DNA from: Curvibacter sp. PAE-UM
Lineage (GTDB): Bacteria > Pseudomonadota > Gammaproteobacteria > Burkholderiales > Burkholderiaceae_C
Direction of reading: 5' to 3'
Assembly (NCBI RefSeq): GCF_001432305.1
Contig: NZ_KQ483358.1
Span: forward strand, 2,417,822 to 2,481,821
DNA: 64,000 bases
Shown: positions 23,557 through 33,099 of the stretch, one piece after another
Layout of the letters: each line of letters begins with the position of its first letter
Numbering within the stretch: the first letter of the stretch is position 1
Translations under genes and position numbers: made by a program
Notes under the pieces: model-generated
What the model was told of the DNA's origin: nothing
Seen by the model: only the letters and a program-made list of their open reading frames with translations
The model's database searches: none

Positions 23557-25833
23557 ATGAAGTTTCGCTTTCCCATCGTCATCATCGACGAAGACTTCCG
23601 TTCCGAGAACACCTCGGGCCTGGGCATCCGGGCCATGGCGCAGGCCATCGAGGCCGAAGGCTTCGAGGTGCTGGGTGTCACCAGTTACGGTGATCTTTCA
23701 CAGTTCGCCCAGCAGCAGTCGCGTGCCAGCGCCTTCATCCTGTCGATCGACGACGAGGAGTTCACCCCCGGCCCGGACCTGGACCCGGCCGTGCTGAACC
23801 TGCGCACCTTCATCGAGGAAGTGCGTCGCAAGAACGCCGACGTGCCGATCTACGTCTACGGCGAGACCAAGACCAGCCGCCACCTGCCCAACGACATCCT
23901 GCGCGAGCTGCACGGTTTCATCCACATGTACGAGGACACACCCGAGTTCATGGCGCGCCACATCATCCGCGAGGCCAAGAGCTACCTGGAAGGCATCCAG
24001 CCGCCGTTTTTCAAGGCGCTGCTCGACTATGCCGAGGACGGCTCCTACTCCTGGCACTGCCCGGGGCACTCGGGCGGCGTGGCGTTCCTCAAGAGCCCGG
24101 TGGGCCAGATGTACCACCAGTTCTACGGCGAGAACATGCTGCGCGCCGACGTCTGCAACGCGGTGGAAGAGCTGGGCCAGCTGCTGGATCACGATGGCGC
24201 CATCGGCGAGAGCGAGCGCAATGCCGCGCGCATCTTCAACGCCGACCACTGCTATTTCGTCACCAACGGCACCAGCACCTCCAACAAGATCGTGTGGCAC
24301 CACACGGTGGCGCCGGGCGACGTGGTGGTGGTGGACCGCAATTGCCACAAGTCCATCCTGCACGCCATCATCATGACGGGGGCGATTCCGGTCTTCCTCA
24401 AGCCCACGCGCAACCACTTCGGCATCATCGGCCCGATCCCGCAAAGCGAGTTCGAGCCGGCCACCATCCAGGCCAAGATCAAGGCCAACCCGCTGCTCAA
24501 GGGCGTGGACGCCAAGAAGGTCAAGCCGCGCGTGCTGACGCTGACGCAGTCCACCTACGACGGCGTGCTCTACAACACCGAGACCATCAAGAGCCTGCTC
24601 GACGGCTACGTCGACAACCTGCACTTCGACGAAGCCTGGCTGCCGCACGCGGCCTTCCATCCCTTCTATGGCCGTTACCACGCCATGGGCAAGAAGCGCG
24701 GGCGGCCGAAGAATTCCATGGTCTACGCCACCCAGTCCATCCACAAGCTGCTGGCCGGCATCAGCCAGGCCAGCCACGTGCTGGTGCAGGATGCCGAGAA
24801 CACCAAGCTGGACCATCACCTCTTCAACGAGGCCTACCTGATGCACACCAGCACCAGCCCGCAGTACAGCATCATCGCCAGCTGCGATGTGGCGGCGGCC
24901 ATGATGGAGCCGCCCGGCGGCACCGCGCTGGTGGAGGAAAGCATTCTCGAGTCGCTCAACTTCCGCCGCGCCATGCGCAAGGTGGACGAGGAATACGGCA
25001 AGGACTGGTGGTTCAAGGTCTGGGGCCCGGAGAAACTGACGGAAGAGGGCATCGGAAGCGCCGAGGACTGGATCATCCGCAGCGACGGCCGCAGCACCAA
25101 GAACGGCAGCAAGTGGCACGGCTTCGGCCAGCTGGCCGACGGCTTCAACATGCTGGACCCGATCAAGTCCACCATCGTCACGCCCGGCCTGAACTTGGAC
25201 GGCAAGTTCGACAAGACCGGCCTGCCGGCTTCCATCGTGACCAAGTACCTGGCCGAGCACGGCGTGGTGGTGGAGAAGACCGGCCTGTACAGCTTCTTCA
25301 TCATGTTCACCATCGGCATCACCAAGGGCCGCTGGAACACCCTGCTGACCGCTCTGCAGCAGTTCAAGGACGATTACGACAAGAACCAGCCCATGTGGCG
25401 TGTCATGCCGGATTTCTGCAAGAAGCAGCCCAAATACGAGCGCATGGGCCTGCGCGACCTGTGCCAGTTCATCCACGAGATGTACGCCAAGTACGACATC
25501 GCGCGCCTGACCACCGAGATGTACCTGAGCGACCTGACGCCGGCCATGAACCCGAGCGACGCCTATTCCCATATCGCCCATCGCAAGACCGAGCGGGTGG
25601 AGATCGACCAGCTCGAAGGCCGCATCACCGTGGGCCTGGTGACGCCCTACCCGCCGGGCATCCCGTTGCTGATCCCGGGCGAGGTCTTCAACAAGAAGAT
25701 CGTGGACTACCTCAAGTTCGCGCGCGAGTTCAACGGCCAGTGCCCGGGTTTCGAGACCGACATCCACGGCCTGGTGGAAGAAACCGGCCCGGACGGCAAG
25801 CAGCACTACTACGCGGATTGCGTGAAGGCCTGA
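23557..25833 (+). CDS. Orn/Lys/Arg decarboxylase, biodegradative arginine decarboxylase-like
   Basis: The product is 758 residues from ATG 23557, full length for the fold type I basic amino acid decarboxylases. It has the N-terminal wing domain (residues 1-130), the PLP domain with S-W-H-C-P-G-H-S-G-G near 165-174, V-T-N-G-T-S-T-S-N-K (235-244), D358 in F-D-E-A-W, the PLP lysine K397 in T-Q-S-I-H-K-L-L, and a C-terminal domain with T-P-Y-P-P-G-I-P-L-L-I-P-G-E. It decarboxylates arginine, lysine or ornithine to the matching polyamine and consumes a proton. No antiporter gene is adjacent, so a polyamine rather than acid-resistance role is as likely. A strong terminator follows. Confidence 0.92.
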   Translation: MKFRFPIVIIDEDFRSENTSGLGIRAMAQAIEAEGFEVLGVTSYGDLSQFAQQQSRASAFILSIDDEEFTPGPDLDPAVLNLRTFIEEVRRKNADVPIYVYGETKTSRHLPNDILRELHGFIHMYEDTPEFMARHIIREAKSYLEGIQPPFFKALLDYAEDGSYSWHCPGHSGGVAFLKSPVGQMYHQFYGENMLRADVCNAVEELGQLLDHDGAIGESERNAARIFNADHCYFVTNGTSTSNKIVWHHTVAPGDVVVVDRNCHKSILHAIIMTGAIPVFLKPTRNHFGIIGPIPQSEFEPATIQAKIKANPLLKGVDAKKVKPRVLTLTQSTYDGVLYNTETIKSLLDGYVDNLHFDEAWLPHAAFHPFYGRYHAMGKKRGRPKNSMVYATQSIHKLLAGISQASHVLVQDAENTKLDHHLFNEAYLMHTSTSPQYSIIASCDVAAAMMEPPGGTALVEESILESLNFRRAMRKVDEEYGKDWWFKVWGPEKLTEEGIGSAEDWIIRSDGRSTKNGSKWHGFGQLADGFNMLDPIKSTIVTPGLNLDGKFDKTGLPASIVTKYLAEHGVVVEKTGLYSFFIMFTIGITKGRWNTLLTALQQFKDDYDKNQPMWRVMPDFCKKQPKYERMGLRDLCQFIHEMYAKYDIARLTTEMYLSDLTPAMNPSDAYSHIAHRKTERVEIDQLEGRITVGLVTPYPPGIPLLIPGEVFNKKIVDYLKFAREFNGQCPGFETDIHGLVEETGPDGKQHYYADCVKA

Positions 25834-25863
25834 GCCAGCGCAGGGGTCTCACGGCCCAAAGAA

Positions 25864-25890
25864 AACGCCCCGCAGTGCGGGGCGTTTTTC
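25864..25890 (+). terminator. intrinsic terminator after the decarboxylase gene
   Basis: The stem AACGCCCCGC / GCGGGGCGTT with a 3-base loop runs into TTTTTC. It may also serve the converging fabI gene. Confidence 0.92.
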
Positions 25891-25915
25891 ATGGCGGAGC
25901 GCGGTGGCGCGAGGC

Positions 25916-26713
25916 TCAGGATTCCAATACCGCCACGGCGGATTGGCTGAAACCGCCGTCCACGTAGCTGATTTCAGAGGTCATGCCGCTGGCCAGGTCG
26001 CTCATCAGGAAGGCGGCCACGTTGCCGACATCCTCGATGGTCACGTTGCGCCGCAGGGGCGAACCATTGGCCGCAATGCCGAGCAGTTTGCCGAAGTCCT
26101 TGATGCCGCTGGCGGCCAGGGTCTTGATGGGGCCGGCGCTGATGCCGTTCACGCGGATGCTACGGCCGTCCGGCAGGTGGCCCACGGCCTCGGCCAGGTA
26201 ACGCACCGAGGCTTCCAGGCTGGCCTTGGCCAGGCCCATGGTGTTGTAGTTCGGGATGGCGCGCAGGGCGCCCAGGTAGCTCAGCGTCAGCAGGGCCGAT
26301 TTGTCCTTGAGGAAGGGCAGGGCCGCCTTGGCCATGGCCGGGAAACTGTAGGCGCTGATGTCGTGCGCGATGCGGAAGTTTTCCCGGGTCAGGCCGTCGA
26401 GGAAGTTGCCGGTGATCGCCTCGCGCGGGGCGAAGCCGATGCTGTGCACGAAACCGTCGAATTGGGGCCAGTGGGCCGACAGGTCCTTGAAGAGATTGTC
26501 GATCTGGGCGTCGTCACCGACGTCGCAGTCGAAGATCAGCTTGGAGTCGAAGTCGGCGGCGAACTCGGTGATGCGGTCCTTGAAGCGCTCGCCCACGTAG
26601 CTGAAGGCCAGTTCGGCCCCCTGTTCATGGCAGGCCTTGGCGATGCCATACGCGATGGAGCGGTTGCTCAGCACGCCAGTGATCAGAAATTTCTTGCCGG
26701 TCAGGAAGCCCAT
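25916..26713 (-). CDS. fabI: enoyl-[acyl-carrier-protein] reductase (NADH)
   Basis: The product is 265 residues. The SDR cofactor region is [11 protein letters not shown] (13-23), and the FabI catalytic set Y146 (L-S-Y-L-G), Y156 and K163 (Y-N-T-M-G-L-A-K) falls at exactly the E. coli positions. It performs the last step of each fatty-acid elongation round. The enzyme class is the target of triclosan and isoniazid-like drugs. It is divergent from yejA with only about 36 bases between start codons. Confidence 0.96.
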   Translation of the reverse strand: MGFLTGKKFLITGVLSNRSIAYGIAKACHEQGAELAFSYVGERFKDRITEFAADFDSKLIFDCDVGDDAQIDNLFKDLSAHWPQFDGFVHSIGFAPREAITGNFLDGLTRENFRIAHDISAYSFPAMAKAALPFLKDKSALLTLSYLGALRAIPNYNTMGLAKASLEASVRYLAEAVGHLPDGRSIRVNGISAGPIKTLAASGIKDFGKLLGIAANGSPLRRNVTIEDVGNVAAFLMSDLASGMTSEISYVDGGFSQSAVAVLES

Positions 26714-26723
26714 ATTTTTTCTC

Positions 26724-26731
26724 GGTTAACC
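26724..26731. promoter_or_regulatory. GGTTAACC dyad between fabI and yejA
   Basis: The 8-bp palindrome extends to CT-C/T-GGTTAACC-A/G-AG with one mismatched pair, and lies 10 bases from the fabI start. It could be an operator shared by the two divergent genes. It is short, so chance is possible. Confidence 0.25.
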
Positions 26732-26749
26732 AAGGAAGGAAAGATTTGT

Positions 26750-28630
26750 GTGCAGAATTGTCGCATGCGGATGCGCCATTTTCTGCTTGCCCTGATTTCG
26801 CTGATCTTCTGCCTGCCGGGCTGGGCCGCGCATGCTTATGCCCAGTTCGGCGATATCAAGTATGCGCCGGGCTTTGCCCATTTCGACTACGTGAACCCGG
26901 CGGCGCCCAAGGGTGGCGAGATCACGCTGGTGCCACCCACCCGCCTGTCCAACTTCGACAAGTACAACCCCTTCACCCTCAAGGGCAGTGCCCCGCCCGG
27001 TCTCAATGGCCTGGTGTTCGAAAGCCTGCTGACCGGCACCCTGGACGAGCCGACCACGGCCTACGGCCTGCTGGCACAGGAGGTCACGGTGGCGCAGGAC
27101 AAGCTCTCGGCGGTTTTTACGCTCAACCCGCTGGCGCGCTTTCAAAATGGCGATCCGGTGCTGGCGGCCGACGTCAAGCATTCCTTCGACCGGCTGACGT
27201 CCAAGGAGGCGGCGCCCCAGTTCCGCACCATCTTCGGCGAGATCCGGGGCGTGACCGTGGTGGCGGAGCGGGCGGTACGCTTCGACTTCAAGCGCGTCAA
27301 CGCCGAGCTGCCGCTGATTGCCGGCAGCCTGCCCGTGTTCAGCCGCAAGTGGGGCCTGGACAACGGCAAGCTCAAACCCCTGGACCAGATCGTCACCGAT
27401 CTGCCTATCGGCTCCGGCCCCTACCGCATCGGCAAGGTCAACTTCGGCAAGGACATCAGCTACGAGCGCGACCCGGCCTACTGGGCCCGTGATCTCAACG
27501 TGCGCCGCGGCCTGTTCAACTTCGATCGCATCACCTACAAGATCTACAAGGACAACACCGCGCAGCTGGAGGCCTTCAAGGCCGGCGAGTTCGACTACAT
27601 CCAGGCCTTCATCGCGCGCGAATGGGCGCGGGCCTACACCGGCAAGCCCTTCGAGCGCGGCCAGCTCATCAAGAAGGAGCTGCAGCACGGCAATGCCGGC
27701 GACTTCCAGGGTTTCCTTTTTAATATGCGGCGCGACAAGTTCAAGGACGTGCGCGTGCGCCAGGCCATCGCCCTGGCCATGGACTACGAGTGGATGAACC
27801 GCCAGCTCTTCTACAACGCCTACACACGAGTGCGTGGTTATTTCGTCGGCAGCGACTTCGAGGCCAAGGGCAAACCCACGCCCGAGGAACTGGCCGTGCT
27901 GGCGCCGCTGCGCCGACTGCTGCCGCCCGAAGTCTTCAGCGAGGATGTGCCGCTGCCGCCGGTGGCCAGCCTGGACCCGGCCTCTGGCCACACCCTGCGC
28001 GACAACCTGCGCCGCGCGCGTGACCTGCTGGCCGCCGCCGGCTGGACCTACCGCGACGGTGCGCTGCGCAACGGCAAAGGCGAACCCTTCACGATCGAGT
28101 TCCTCGACAACTCGGGTTCCATGGGCCGCGTGGTCACGCCTTATGCGCGCAACCTGGAAAAGCTGGGCATGCAGGTCAACTACAAGGTGATCGACTTCGC
28201 CATCCTGCAAAAACGCATGGACGTGTTCGATTTCGAGATCATCAGCAACCGCCTGATTGGCAGCGAGGCGCCGGGCACCGAGCTGCTGGAGCGCTACGGC
28301 TCCAAGGCCGCCGATATCGAGGGATCGAGCAACGTCATCGGCCTCAAGGACCCGGCGGTCGATGCCCTGCTGGACCAGGTGATCTCGGCTCAGACCCGGC
28401 CGCAACTGGTGGCACGTGTGCGTGCGCTGGACCGCGTGCTGCGGCACGGCCACTACGCCGTGCCGCACTGGTACAGCGGCGTGCATCGCGTGGCCTGGCG
28501 CGCCGGCCGCTTCGAACAGCCGGCCGTGACGCCGCGTTATTACCAGCCCGAGGCCTGGGTCACCTCGGTCTGGTGGGCAACACCGGCCAATCTTGCGGCC
28601 AGCCTGGCCGCGAACGGGGGAGGGAAGTAA
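26750..28630 (+). CDS. yejA: oligopeptide/microcin C-type ABC transporter binding protein
   Basis: The product is about 626 residues. I place the start at GTG 26750, which has AAGGA 9 bases upstream; ATG 26765 (M-R-M-R-H-F) is an alternative with no Shine-Dalgarno at a proper distance. An Arg-rich signal peptide ends near A-H-A-Y-A. The mature part has Y-A-P-G-F-A-H-F-D-Y-V-N-P-x-A-P-K-G-G, the standard YejA opening, and the SBP_bac_5 fold. YejA proteins capture peptides, including microcin C-like antibiotics and host peptides. The gene is followed by yejB (3 bases), yejE and yejF. Confidence 0.92.
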   Translation: MQNCRMRMRHFLLALISLIFCLPGWAAHAYAQFGDIKYAPGFAHFDYVNPAAPKGGEITLVPPTRLSNFDKYNPFTLKGSAPPGLNGLVFESLLTGTLDEPTTAYGLLAQEVTVAQDKLSAVFTLNPLARFQNGDPVLAADVKHSFDRLTSKEAAPQFRTIFGEIRGVTVVAERAVRFDFKRVNAELPLIAGSLPVFSRKWGLDNGKLKPLDQIVTDLPIGSGPYRIGKVNFGKDISYERDPAYWARDLNVRRGLFNFDRITYKIYKDNTAQLEAFKAGEFDYIQAFIAREWARAYTGKPFERGQLIKKELQHGNAGDFQGFLFNMRRDKFKDVRVRQAIALAMDYEWMNRQLFYNAYTRVRGYFVGSDFEAKGKPTPEELAVLAPLRRLLPPEVFSEDVPLPPVASLDPASGHTLRDNLRRARDLLAAAGWTYRDGALRNGKGEPFTIEFLDNSGSMGRVVTPYARNLEKLGMQVNYKVIDFAILQKRMDVFDFEIISNRLIGSEAPGTELLERYGSKAADIEGSSNVIGLKDPAVDALLDQVISAQTRPQLVARVRALDRVLRHGHYAVPHWYSGVHRVAWRAGRFEQPAVTPRYYQPEAWVTSVWWATPANLAASLAANGGGK

Positions 28631-28633
28631 GCC

Positions 28634-29668
28634 ATGCTTGCCTACATCCTCAAGCGCCTGCTGCTCATGATCCCGACGCTGTTCGGCATCCTGCTGCTGA
28701 CCTTTGTCGTCATCCAGTTCGTGCCGGGCGGCCCGGTGGAGCAGATGGTGGCGCAGCTGCAGGGGCGCGATACGGGCGGCGAGGGCGCAGCGGCCAGTGG
28801 TGCGGGCTATCGCGGCCGCCAGGGTGTGGATGCCGCGCGCATCGCCGAGATCCGCACCTTCTACGGCTTCGACAAGCCGGCCCACGAGCGTTTCTGGCAG
28901 ATGCTGGGGCAGTACGCACGCTTCGACCTGGGCAAGAGCTTCTTCTATCCCAAGAGTGTGTGGGAACTGGTCAAGGACAAGCTCCCGGTGTCGATCAGCC
29001 TGGGGCTGTGGACCTTCTTCCTGAGTTATCTCATCTCCATTCCGCTGGGCATCGCCAAGGCCGTGCGCGCCGGCACGCGTTTCGACACGCTGACCAGCCT
29101 GGTCGTGCTCATCGGTTACGCCATCCCCGGTTTCGTGCTGGGCGTGGCGCTGCTGGTGATCTTCGGCGGCCAGCTGCAGTGGTTCCCGTTGCGCGGCCTG
29201 ACCTCGAGCAACTGGGAGACGCTGAGCTGGGGCGCGAAGATCGTGGACTACCTCTGGCACATCACGTTGCCGGTGACGGCCAGCGTGCTGGGCGCCTTTG
29301 CCGTGACCACCATGCTGACCAAAAACGCCTTCCTCGAAGAGATCCGCAAGCAATACGTGCTGACGGCCCGCGCCAAGGGCCTGGGCGAGAGGCGCGTGCT
29401 GTGGACACATGTGTTCCGCAACGCGCTGATCCCCATCGTCACGGGTTTCCCGGCGGCCTTCATCGGCGCCTTTTTCGCCGGCTCCCTGCTGATCGAGACC
29501 CTGTTCTCGCTCGACGGCCTGGGCCTGCTGTCCTATGAATCGGTGATGCGACGCGACTATCCCGTCGTGCTGGGCACGCTCTACCTGTTCACGCTGATCG
29601 GCCTGGTGACCAAGCTGATCTCCGACCTCTGCTACGTCTGGGTCGATCCCCGGGTGAAGTTCGACTGA
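28634..29668 (+). CDS. yejB: peptide ABC transporter permease YejB
   Basis: The product is 344 residues. The opening M-L-A-Y-I-L-K-R-L-L-L-M-I-P-T-L-F-G is shared by DppB/OppB/YejB permeases, and the V-P-G-G-P-V-E-Q loop plus a long region near residues 40-60 (A-A-A-S-G-A-G-Y-R-G) are YejB-specific. Six spans carry the EAA loop (A-R-A-K-G-L-G-E near residue 246). Its stop overlaps the yejE start by one base. Confidence 0.93.
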   Translation: MLAYILKRLLLMIPTLFGILLLTFVVIQFVPGGPVEQMVAQLQGRDTGGEGAAASGAGYRGRQGVDAARIAEIRTFYGFDKPAHERFWQMLGQYARFDLGKSFFYPKSVWELVKDKLPVSISLGLWTFFLSYLISIPLGIAKAVRAGTRFDTLTSLVVLIGYAIPGFVLGVALLVIFGGQLQWFPLRGLTSSNWETLSWGAKIVDYLWHITLPVTASVLGAFAVTTMLTKNAFLEEIRKQYVLTARAKGLGERRVLWTHVFRNALIPIVTGFPAAFIGAFFAGSLLIETLFSLDGLGLLSYESVMRRDYPVVLGTLYLFTLIGLVTKLISDLCYVWVDPRVKFD

Positions 29669-30702
29669 TGGCTGGCGTTTCCCTTTCCCCCTCACGGCGC
29701 GCCTGGCTGCGCTTCCGGCGCAACCGCCTGGGCTACTGGAGCCTGCTGGTCTTCTGCACGCTGTTCGTGCTGAGCCTGGGCGCCGAACTCATCTCCAACG
29801 ACAAGCCGCTGCTGGCACGGCACCACGGCCAGTGGTACCTGCCCATCCTGCACAACGTGCCGGAGACGGCGTTCGGTGGGGATTTCGCGACGCCGACCGA
29901 CTACCTGGACCCCTTCATCCAGCAGCAGTTCGCGAAAGAGGGCAACTTCGCGCTCTACCCGCCCAATCCCTACCACCACAGCACCATCAACTACTTCGCC
30001 AAGGAGCCCAACCCCTCGGGGCCCTCGGCCGACAACTGGCTGGGCACCGACGACCGCGGACGTGACGTGGTGGCCCGCCTGCTCTACGGTTTTCGCATCT
30101 CGGTGCTGTTCGCCCTGGCGCTGACCTTCATCGGCGTGCTGCTGGGGGTGATCACCGGGGCCGTGCAGGGTTATTTCGGCGGCAAGATCGACCTGGGGTT
30201 CCAGCGTTTCATCGAGATCTGGGGCTCCATGCCCGAGCTCTACCTGCTCATCATCTTCTCGGCCATGTTCGACCCCAGTGTGGCCCTGCTGCTGATCCTG
30301 CTCAGTCTCTTTGGCTGGATGGGCCTGTCGGACTACGTGCGGGCCGAATTCCTGCGCAACCGCCAGCTCGACTACGTGCGCGCGGCGCGCGCCATGGGCC
30401 TGTCCAACGGGCAGATCATCTGGCGCCACATCCTGCCCAACAGCCTCACGCCCGTGGTGACCTTCCTGCCCTTTCGCATGAGCGCAGCCATTTTGGCGCT
30501 GACCTCGCTGGACTTCCTGGGCCTGGGCGTGCCGCCGGGCACACCCTCGCTGGGCGAACTGCTGGCCCAGGGCAAGAACAACATCGACGCCTGGTGGATC
30601 TCGCTGTCCACCTTCGGCGTGCTGGTCATCACCCTGCTGCTGCTGACCTTCATGGGCGATGCGCTGCGCGATGCGCTGGACCCCAGGAAGGCTGAAAAAT
30701 GA
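29668..30702 (+). CDS. yejE: peptide ABC transporter permease YejE
   Basis: The product is 344 residues. After the first span comes a large periplasmic segment with Y-P-P-N-P-Y-H-H-S-T-I-N (near 92-103) and W-L-G-T-D-D-R-G-R-D-V, the OppC-type marker, then five spans with the EAA loop R-A-A-R-A-M-G-L-S-N-G near 237. The large loop is typical for YejE. The stop overlaps yejF (ATGA). Confidence 0.93.
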   Translation: MAGVSLSPSRRAWLRFRRNRLGYWSLLVFCTLFVLSLGAELISNDKPLLARHHGQWYLPILHNVPETAFGGDFATPTDYLDPFIQQQFAKEGNFALYPPNPYHHSTINYFAKEPNPSGPSADNWLGTDDRGRDVVARLLYGFRISVLFALALTFIGVLLGVITGAVQGYFGGKIDLGFQRFIEIWGSMPELYLLIIFSAMFDPSVALLLILLSLFGWMGLSDYVRAEFLRNRQLDYVRAARAMGLSNGQIIWRHILPNSLTPVVTFLPFRMSAAILALTSLDFLGLGVPPGTPSLGELLAQGKNNIDAWWISLSTFGVLVITLLLLTFMGDALRDALDPRKAEK

Positions 30703-32303
30703 GCGGGTTCCTGTTGGAGGTGAAAGACTTGCGCGTCGCCTTCGGCGGCAAGGAAGTGGTGCGCGGCCTCGATTTCCAGATCGCCCCGGGCGAGAAAGTG
30801 GCCCTGGTGGGCGAGTCCGGCTCGGGCAAAACCGTCACGGCGCTGAGCCTGTTGCGCCTGCTGCCCGAGGCTGCCGTCAGCGGGACCGCCGGCTTCGCCG
30901 GCAGCGATGGCCAGGCCGACCTGCTGTCCCTGTCCGAGCGCGAGTTGCGCGGCATCCGCGGCCGCGACATTGCGATGATCTTCCAGGAGCCGATGACGGC
31001 CTTGAACCCGCTGTTCACCATCGGCGACCAGATTGTCGAAGTGCTGCAGCTCAAGCTGGGCCTGGGCCGCGCACCGGCTCTGGCGCGCGCCATCCAGTTG
31101 CTGGCCGACACCGGCATTGCCCAGCCCGAAGAGCGTGTCAAGGCTTTCCCACACCAGTTGAGCGGCGGCCAGCGCCAGCGCGCCATGATCGCCATGGCCC
31201 TGGCCTGTCAGCCCAGATTGCTGCTGGCCGACGAGCCGACCACGGCGCTGGACGTGGCCCTGCGCGGCCAGATCCTGGACCTGCTGGACGGCCTGCAGCA
31301 AAAACACGGCATGGCCGTGCTGATGATCACCCACGACCTGAACCTCGTACGGCGTTTTGCCAGCCGGGTGGTCGTGATGGAAAACGGGTGCATCGTGGAG
31401 CAGGGGCCGGTGGCCGAAGTGTTTGCGCGGCCGCAACACCCCTATACCCGCAGCCTGATCGACAGCCGACCGGTGCGCGACGTGCAGGAGCTGCCCCAGC
31501 AGGCCGGCGCGCCGGCACTGCTGCAGGCCCGGGGCCTGCGCGTGGGCTACCCCGTGCCGCTGCCCGGCCTGCGCGGCTGGTTCCGACGCGGCGAGTTCGT
31601 GGCGGTGCAGGGCGCAGACTTCAGCATTCCGCCCGGCCACACCCTGGGGGTGATCGGCGAATCGGGTTCGGGCAAGTCGACCCTCGCGCTGGCTGCCCTG
31701 GGCCTGCTGCCCTTCACAGGGGAATTGCAGGTGGACGGCCGGGCCTGGAGCCGCGACCAGGTGCGCAACAAGGCGCTGCGCCGGGTGGTTCAGGTGGTGT
31801 TCCAGGACCCGTTTTCCTCGCTCTCGCCGCGCCTGACGGTGGAGGAGATCGTGGGGGAGGGCTTGACGATCCATACGCCTGAGCTATCAAAAGAGGAGCG
31901 ATCGGCCAAGGTCGAGCGGGCGTTGGAGGAGGTGGGCCTGACCGAGGCCCAGTTCCCTGGCCTGTTGCAGCGTTACCCCCATGAGTTTTCCGGTGGCCAG
32001 CGCCAGCGCCTGGCCATCGCCCGGGCGCTGATCGTCGAGCCGCGCCTGATCGTGCTGGACGAACCCACCAGTGCCCTGGACGTGACCATCCAGAAGCAGG
32101 TGCTGCAGCTGCTGCAGCGCCTGCAGCGTGAACGGGCCCTGAGCTACCTGCTGATCACCCACGACGTGGACGTGATCCGGGCCATGGCGCACGAGGTGCT
32201 GGTCATGAAAGGCGGGGAAATCGTCGAGTCCGGCCCGGTGGCGGCCCTGCTGGACGCTCCGGCCCATCCCTACACCCGGACCCTGGTGCAGGCGGCCACC
32301 TGA
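30699..32303 (+). CDS. yejF: peptide ABC transporter dual ATP-binding protein YejF
   Basis: The product is 534 residues with two complete nucleotide-binding domains. The first has Walker A G-E-S-G-S-G-K-T near 38-45, signature L-S-G-G-Q-R-Q-R near 154 and Walker B L-L-L-A-D-E-P-T-T. The second has G-E-S-G-S-G-K-S-T near 322, signature F-S-G-G-Q-R-Q-R near 430 and L-I-V-L-D-E-P-T-S. It powers YejBE. A terminator-like hairpin begins at its stop codon. Confidence 0.94.
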   Translation: MSGFLLEVKDLRVAFGGKEVVRGLDFQIAPGEKVALVGESGSGKTVTALSLLRLLPEAAVSGTAGFAGSDGQADLLSLSERELRGIRGRDIAMIFQEPMTALNPLFTIGDQIVEVLQLKLGLGRAPALARAIQLLADTGIAQPEERVKAFPHQLSGGQRQRAMIAMALACQPRLLLADEPTTALDVALRGQILDLLDGLQQKHGMAVLMITHDLNLVRRFASRVVVMENGCIVEQGPVAEVFARPQHPYTRSLIDSRPVRDVQELPQQAGAPALLQARGLRVGYPVPLPGLRGWFRRGEFVAVQGADFSIPPGHTLGVIGESGSGKSTLALAALGLLPFTGELQVDGRAWSRDQVRNKALRRVVQVVFQDPFSSLSPRLTVEEIVGEGLTIHTPELSKEERSAKVERALEEVGLTEAQFPGLLQRYPHEFSGGQRQRLAIARALIVEPRLIVLDEPTSALDVTIQKQVLQLLQRLQRERALSYLLITHDVDVIRAMAHEVLVMKGGEIVESGPVAALLDAPAHPYTRTLVQAAT

Positions 32304-32336
32304 AAACCGCGGGGTTCGACAAGACCTGCGGTTTCA
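32304..32336 (+). terminator. probable terminator of the yejABEF operon
   Basis: AAACCGC (32304-32310) pairs with GCGGTTT (32328-32334), with an inner GGTT / GACC extension. The T-run is short (TTT), so efficiency is uncertain. Confidence 0.55.
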
Positions 32337-32365
32337 ACAAAATCGGCCCACACGGGCTGGAATTT

Positions 32366-32461
32366 CCTTGAAAATCAAGGCTCTAGTCCCGATTTTCGAG
32401 TACAATTCGGCAATTCTCGACCAAACGGGCGGATTACCAACCGCCCTTTTTTTATGGTCGA
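32366..32461 (+). promoter_or_regulatory. rimP-nusA operon leader: promoter box and terminator-like hairpin (candidate attenuator)
   Basis: TACAAT (32401-32406) is a likely -10 box. About 20 bases after the expected start, GGGCGG (32427-32432) pairs with CCGCCC (32441-32446) and is followed by seven Ts, an intrinsic terminator placed before the operon rather than after a gene. TCGACCA (32417-32423) and TGGTCGA (32455-32461) enclose it and could form an outer stem. Upstream, CCTTGA-AAA-TCAAGG (32366-32380) and AAAATC...GATTTT (32371-32396) are overlapping alternatives. Since nusA is in this operon, autogenous control by termination or antitermination is plausible (known for E. coli nusA). Confidence 0.55.
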
Positions 32462-32491
32462 ACGCTTTTTGATGGCCAGGGAAGGGCAACG

Positions 32492-33079
32492 TTGACACTG
32501 CAGCAGATCGTCGAACAAACCGTGACCGGATTCGGTTACGACCTGGTGGAGATCGACCGCTCCGCCGGGGGCTTGCTGCGCGTGACAATCGACCTGCCCT
32601 GGGATCCGCAACTCGGTGAGCGTTTCATCAACGTCGAGGACTGCGAGAAGGTCACGCGCCAGTTGCAGTATGCGCTGGAAGTCGATGGCATCGAGTACAA
32701 GCGGCTCGAGGTGTCTTCGCCGGGCATCGATCGCCCGCTGCGACATGAAAAGGATTTCGAGCGTTTCGTCGGCCAGGTGGTCGACATCACGCTCAAGGCG
32801 CCGATGGGCGCGGCTGCGGCCGGCCAGGTCAGTGCCAGCCGCAAGAAATTCCGCGGCACGCTCGAACGCGTGAGCGCTGCCGACGGCAGCACGGGCTGGC
32901 AGATCGTCTGGAGCGATGCGCCAGCGCCCAAGCCGGGACAGAAGGTGAGCAAGAAGCGTGAGCCGGTGCCGCTGCAGGCACTGGGTTTCACGCTGGACGA
33001 ATTGCGCGAGGCGCGTCTGGCGCCGATCGTGAGTTTCAAGGGCCGCAGCGATATGCACGCTGGGGCCACGGGTCTTTGA
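32492..33079 (+). CDS. rimP: ribosome maturation factor RimP
   Basis: The product is 195 residues from TTG 32492, with GGAAGGG 5 bases upstream. There is no in-frame ATG or GTG: the nearby ATG 32472 is in another frame and stops at once. The N-terminal domain ([34 protein letters not shown]) is RimP. It helps assemble the 30S subunit. It is longer than E. coli RimP because of an insert near residues 105-150. It heads the rimP-nusA-infB operon. Confidence 0.92.
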   Translation: MTLQQIVEQTVTGFGYDLVEIDRSAGGLLRVTIDLPWDPQLGERFINVEDCEKVTRQLQYALEVDGIEYKRLEVSSPGIDRPLRHEKDFERFVGQVVDITLKAPMGAAAAGQVSASRKKFRGTLERVSAADGSTGWQIVWSDAPAPKPGQKVSKKREPVPLQALGFTLDELREARLAPIVSFKGRSDMHAGATGL

Positions 33080-33099
33080 GGGTATTGGAGGTTAGAGGC

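Noticed and set aside
23698-25806. 702-codon minus-strand frame over the decarboxylase
   Set aside because: Shadow frame, Val/His/Asp-rich text without motifs.
26726-29695. 989-codon minus-strand frame over yejA-yejB
   Set aside because: Antisense to two clear genes, with Gly/His/Gln-rich shadow composition.
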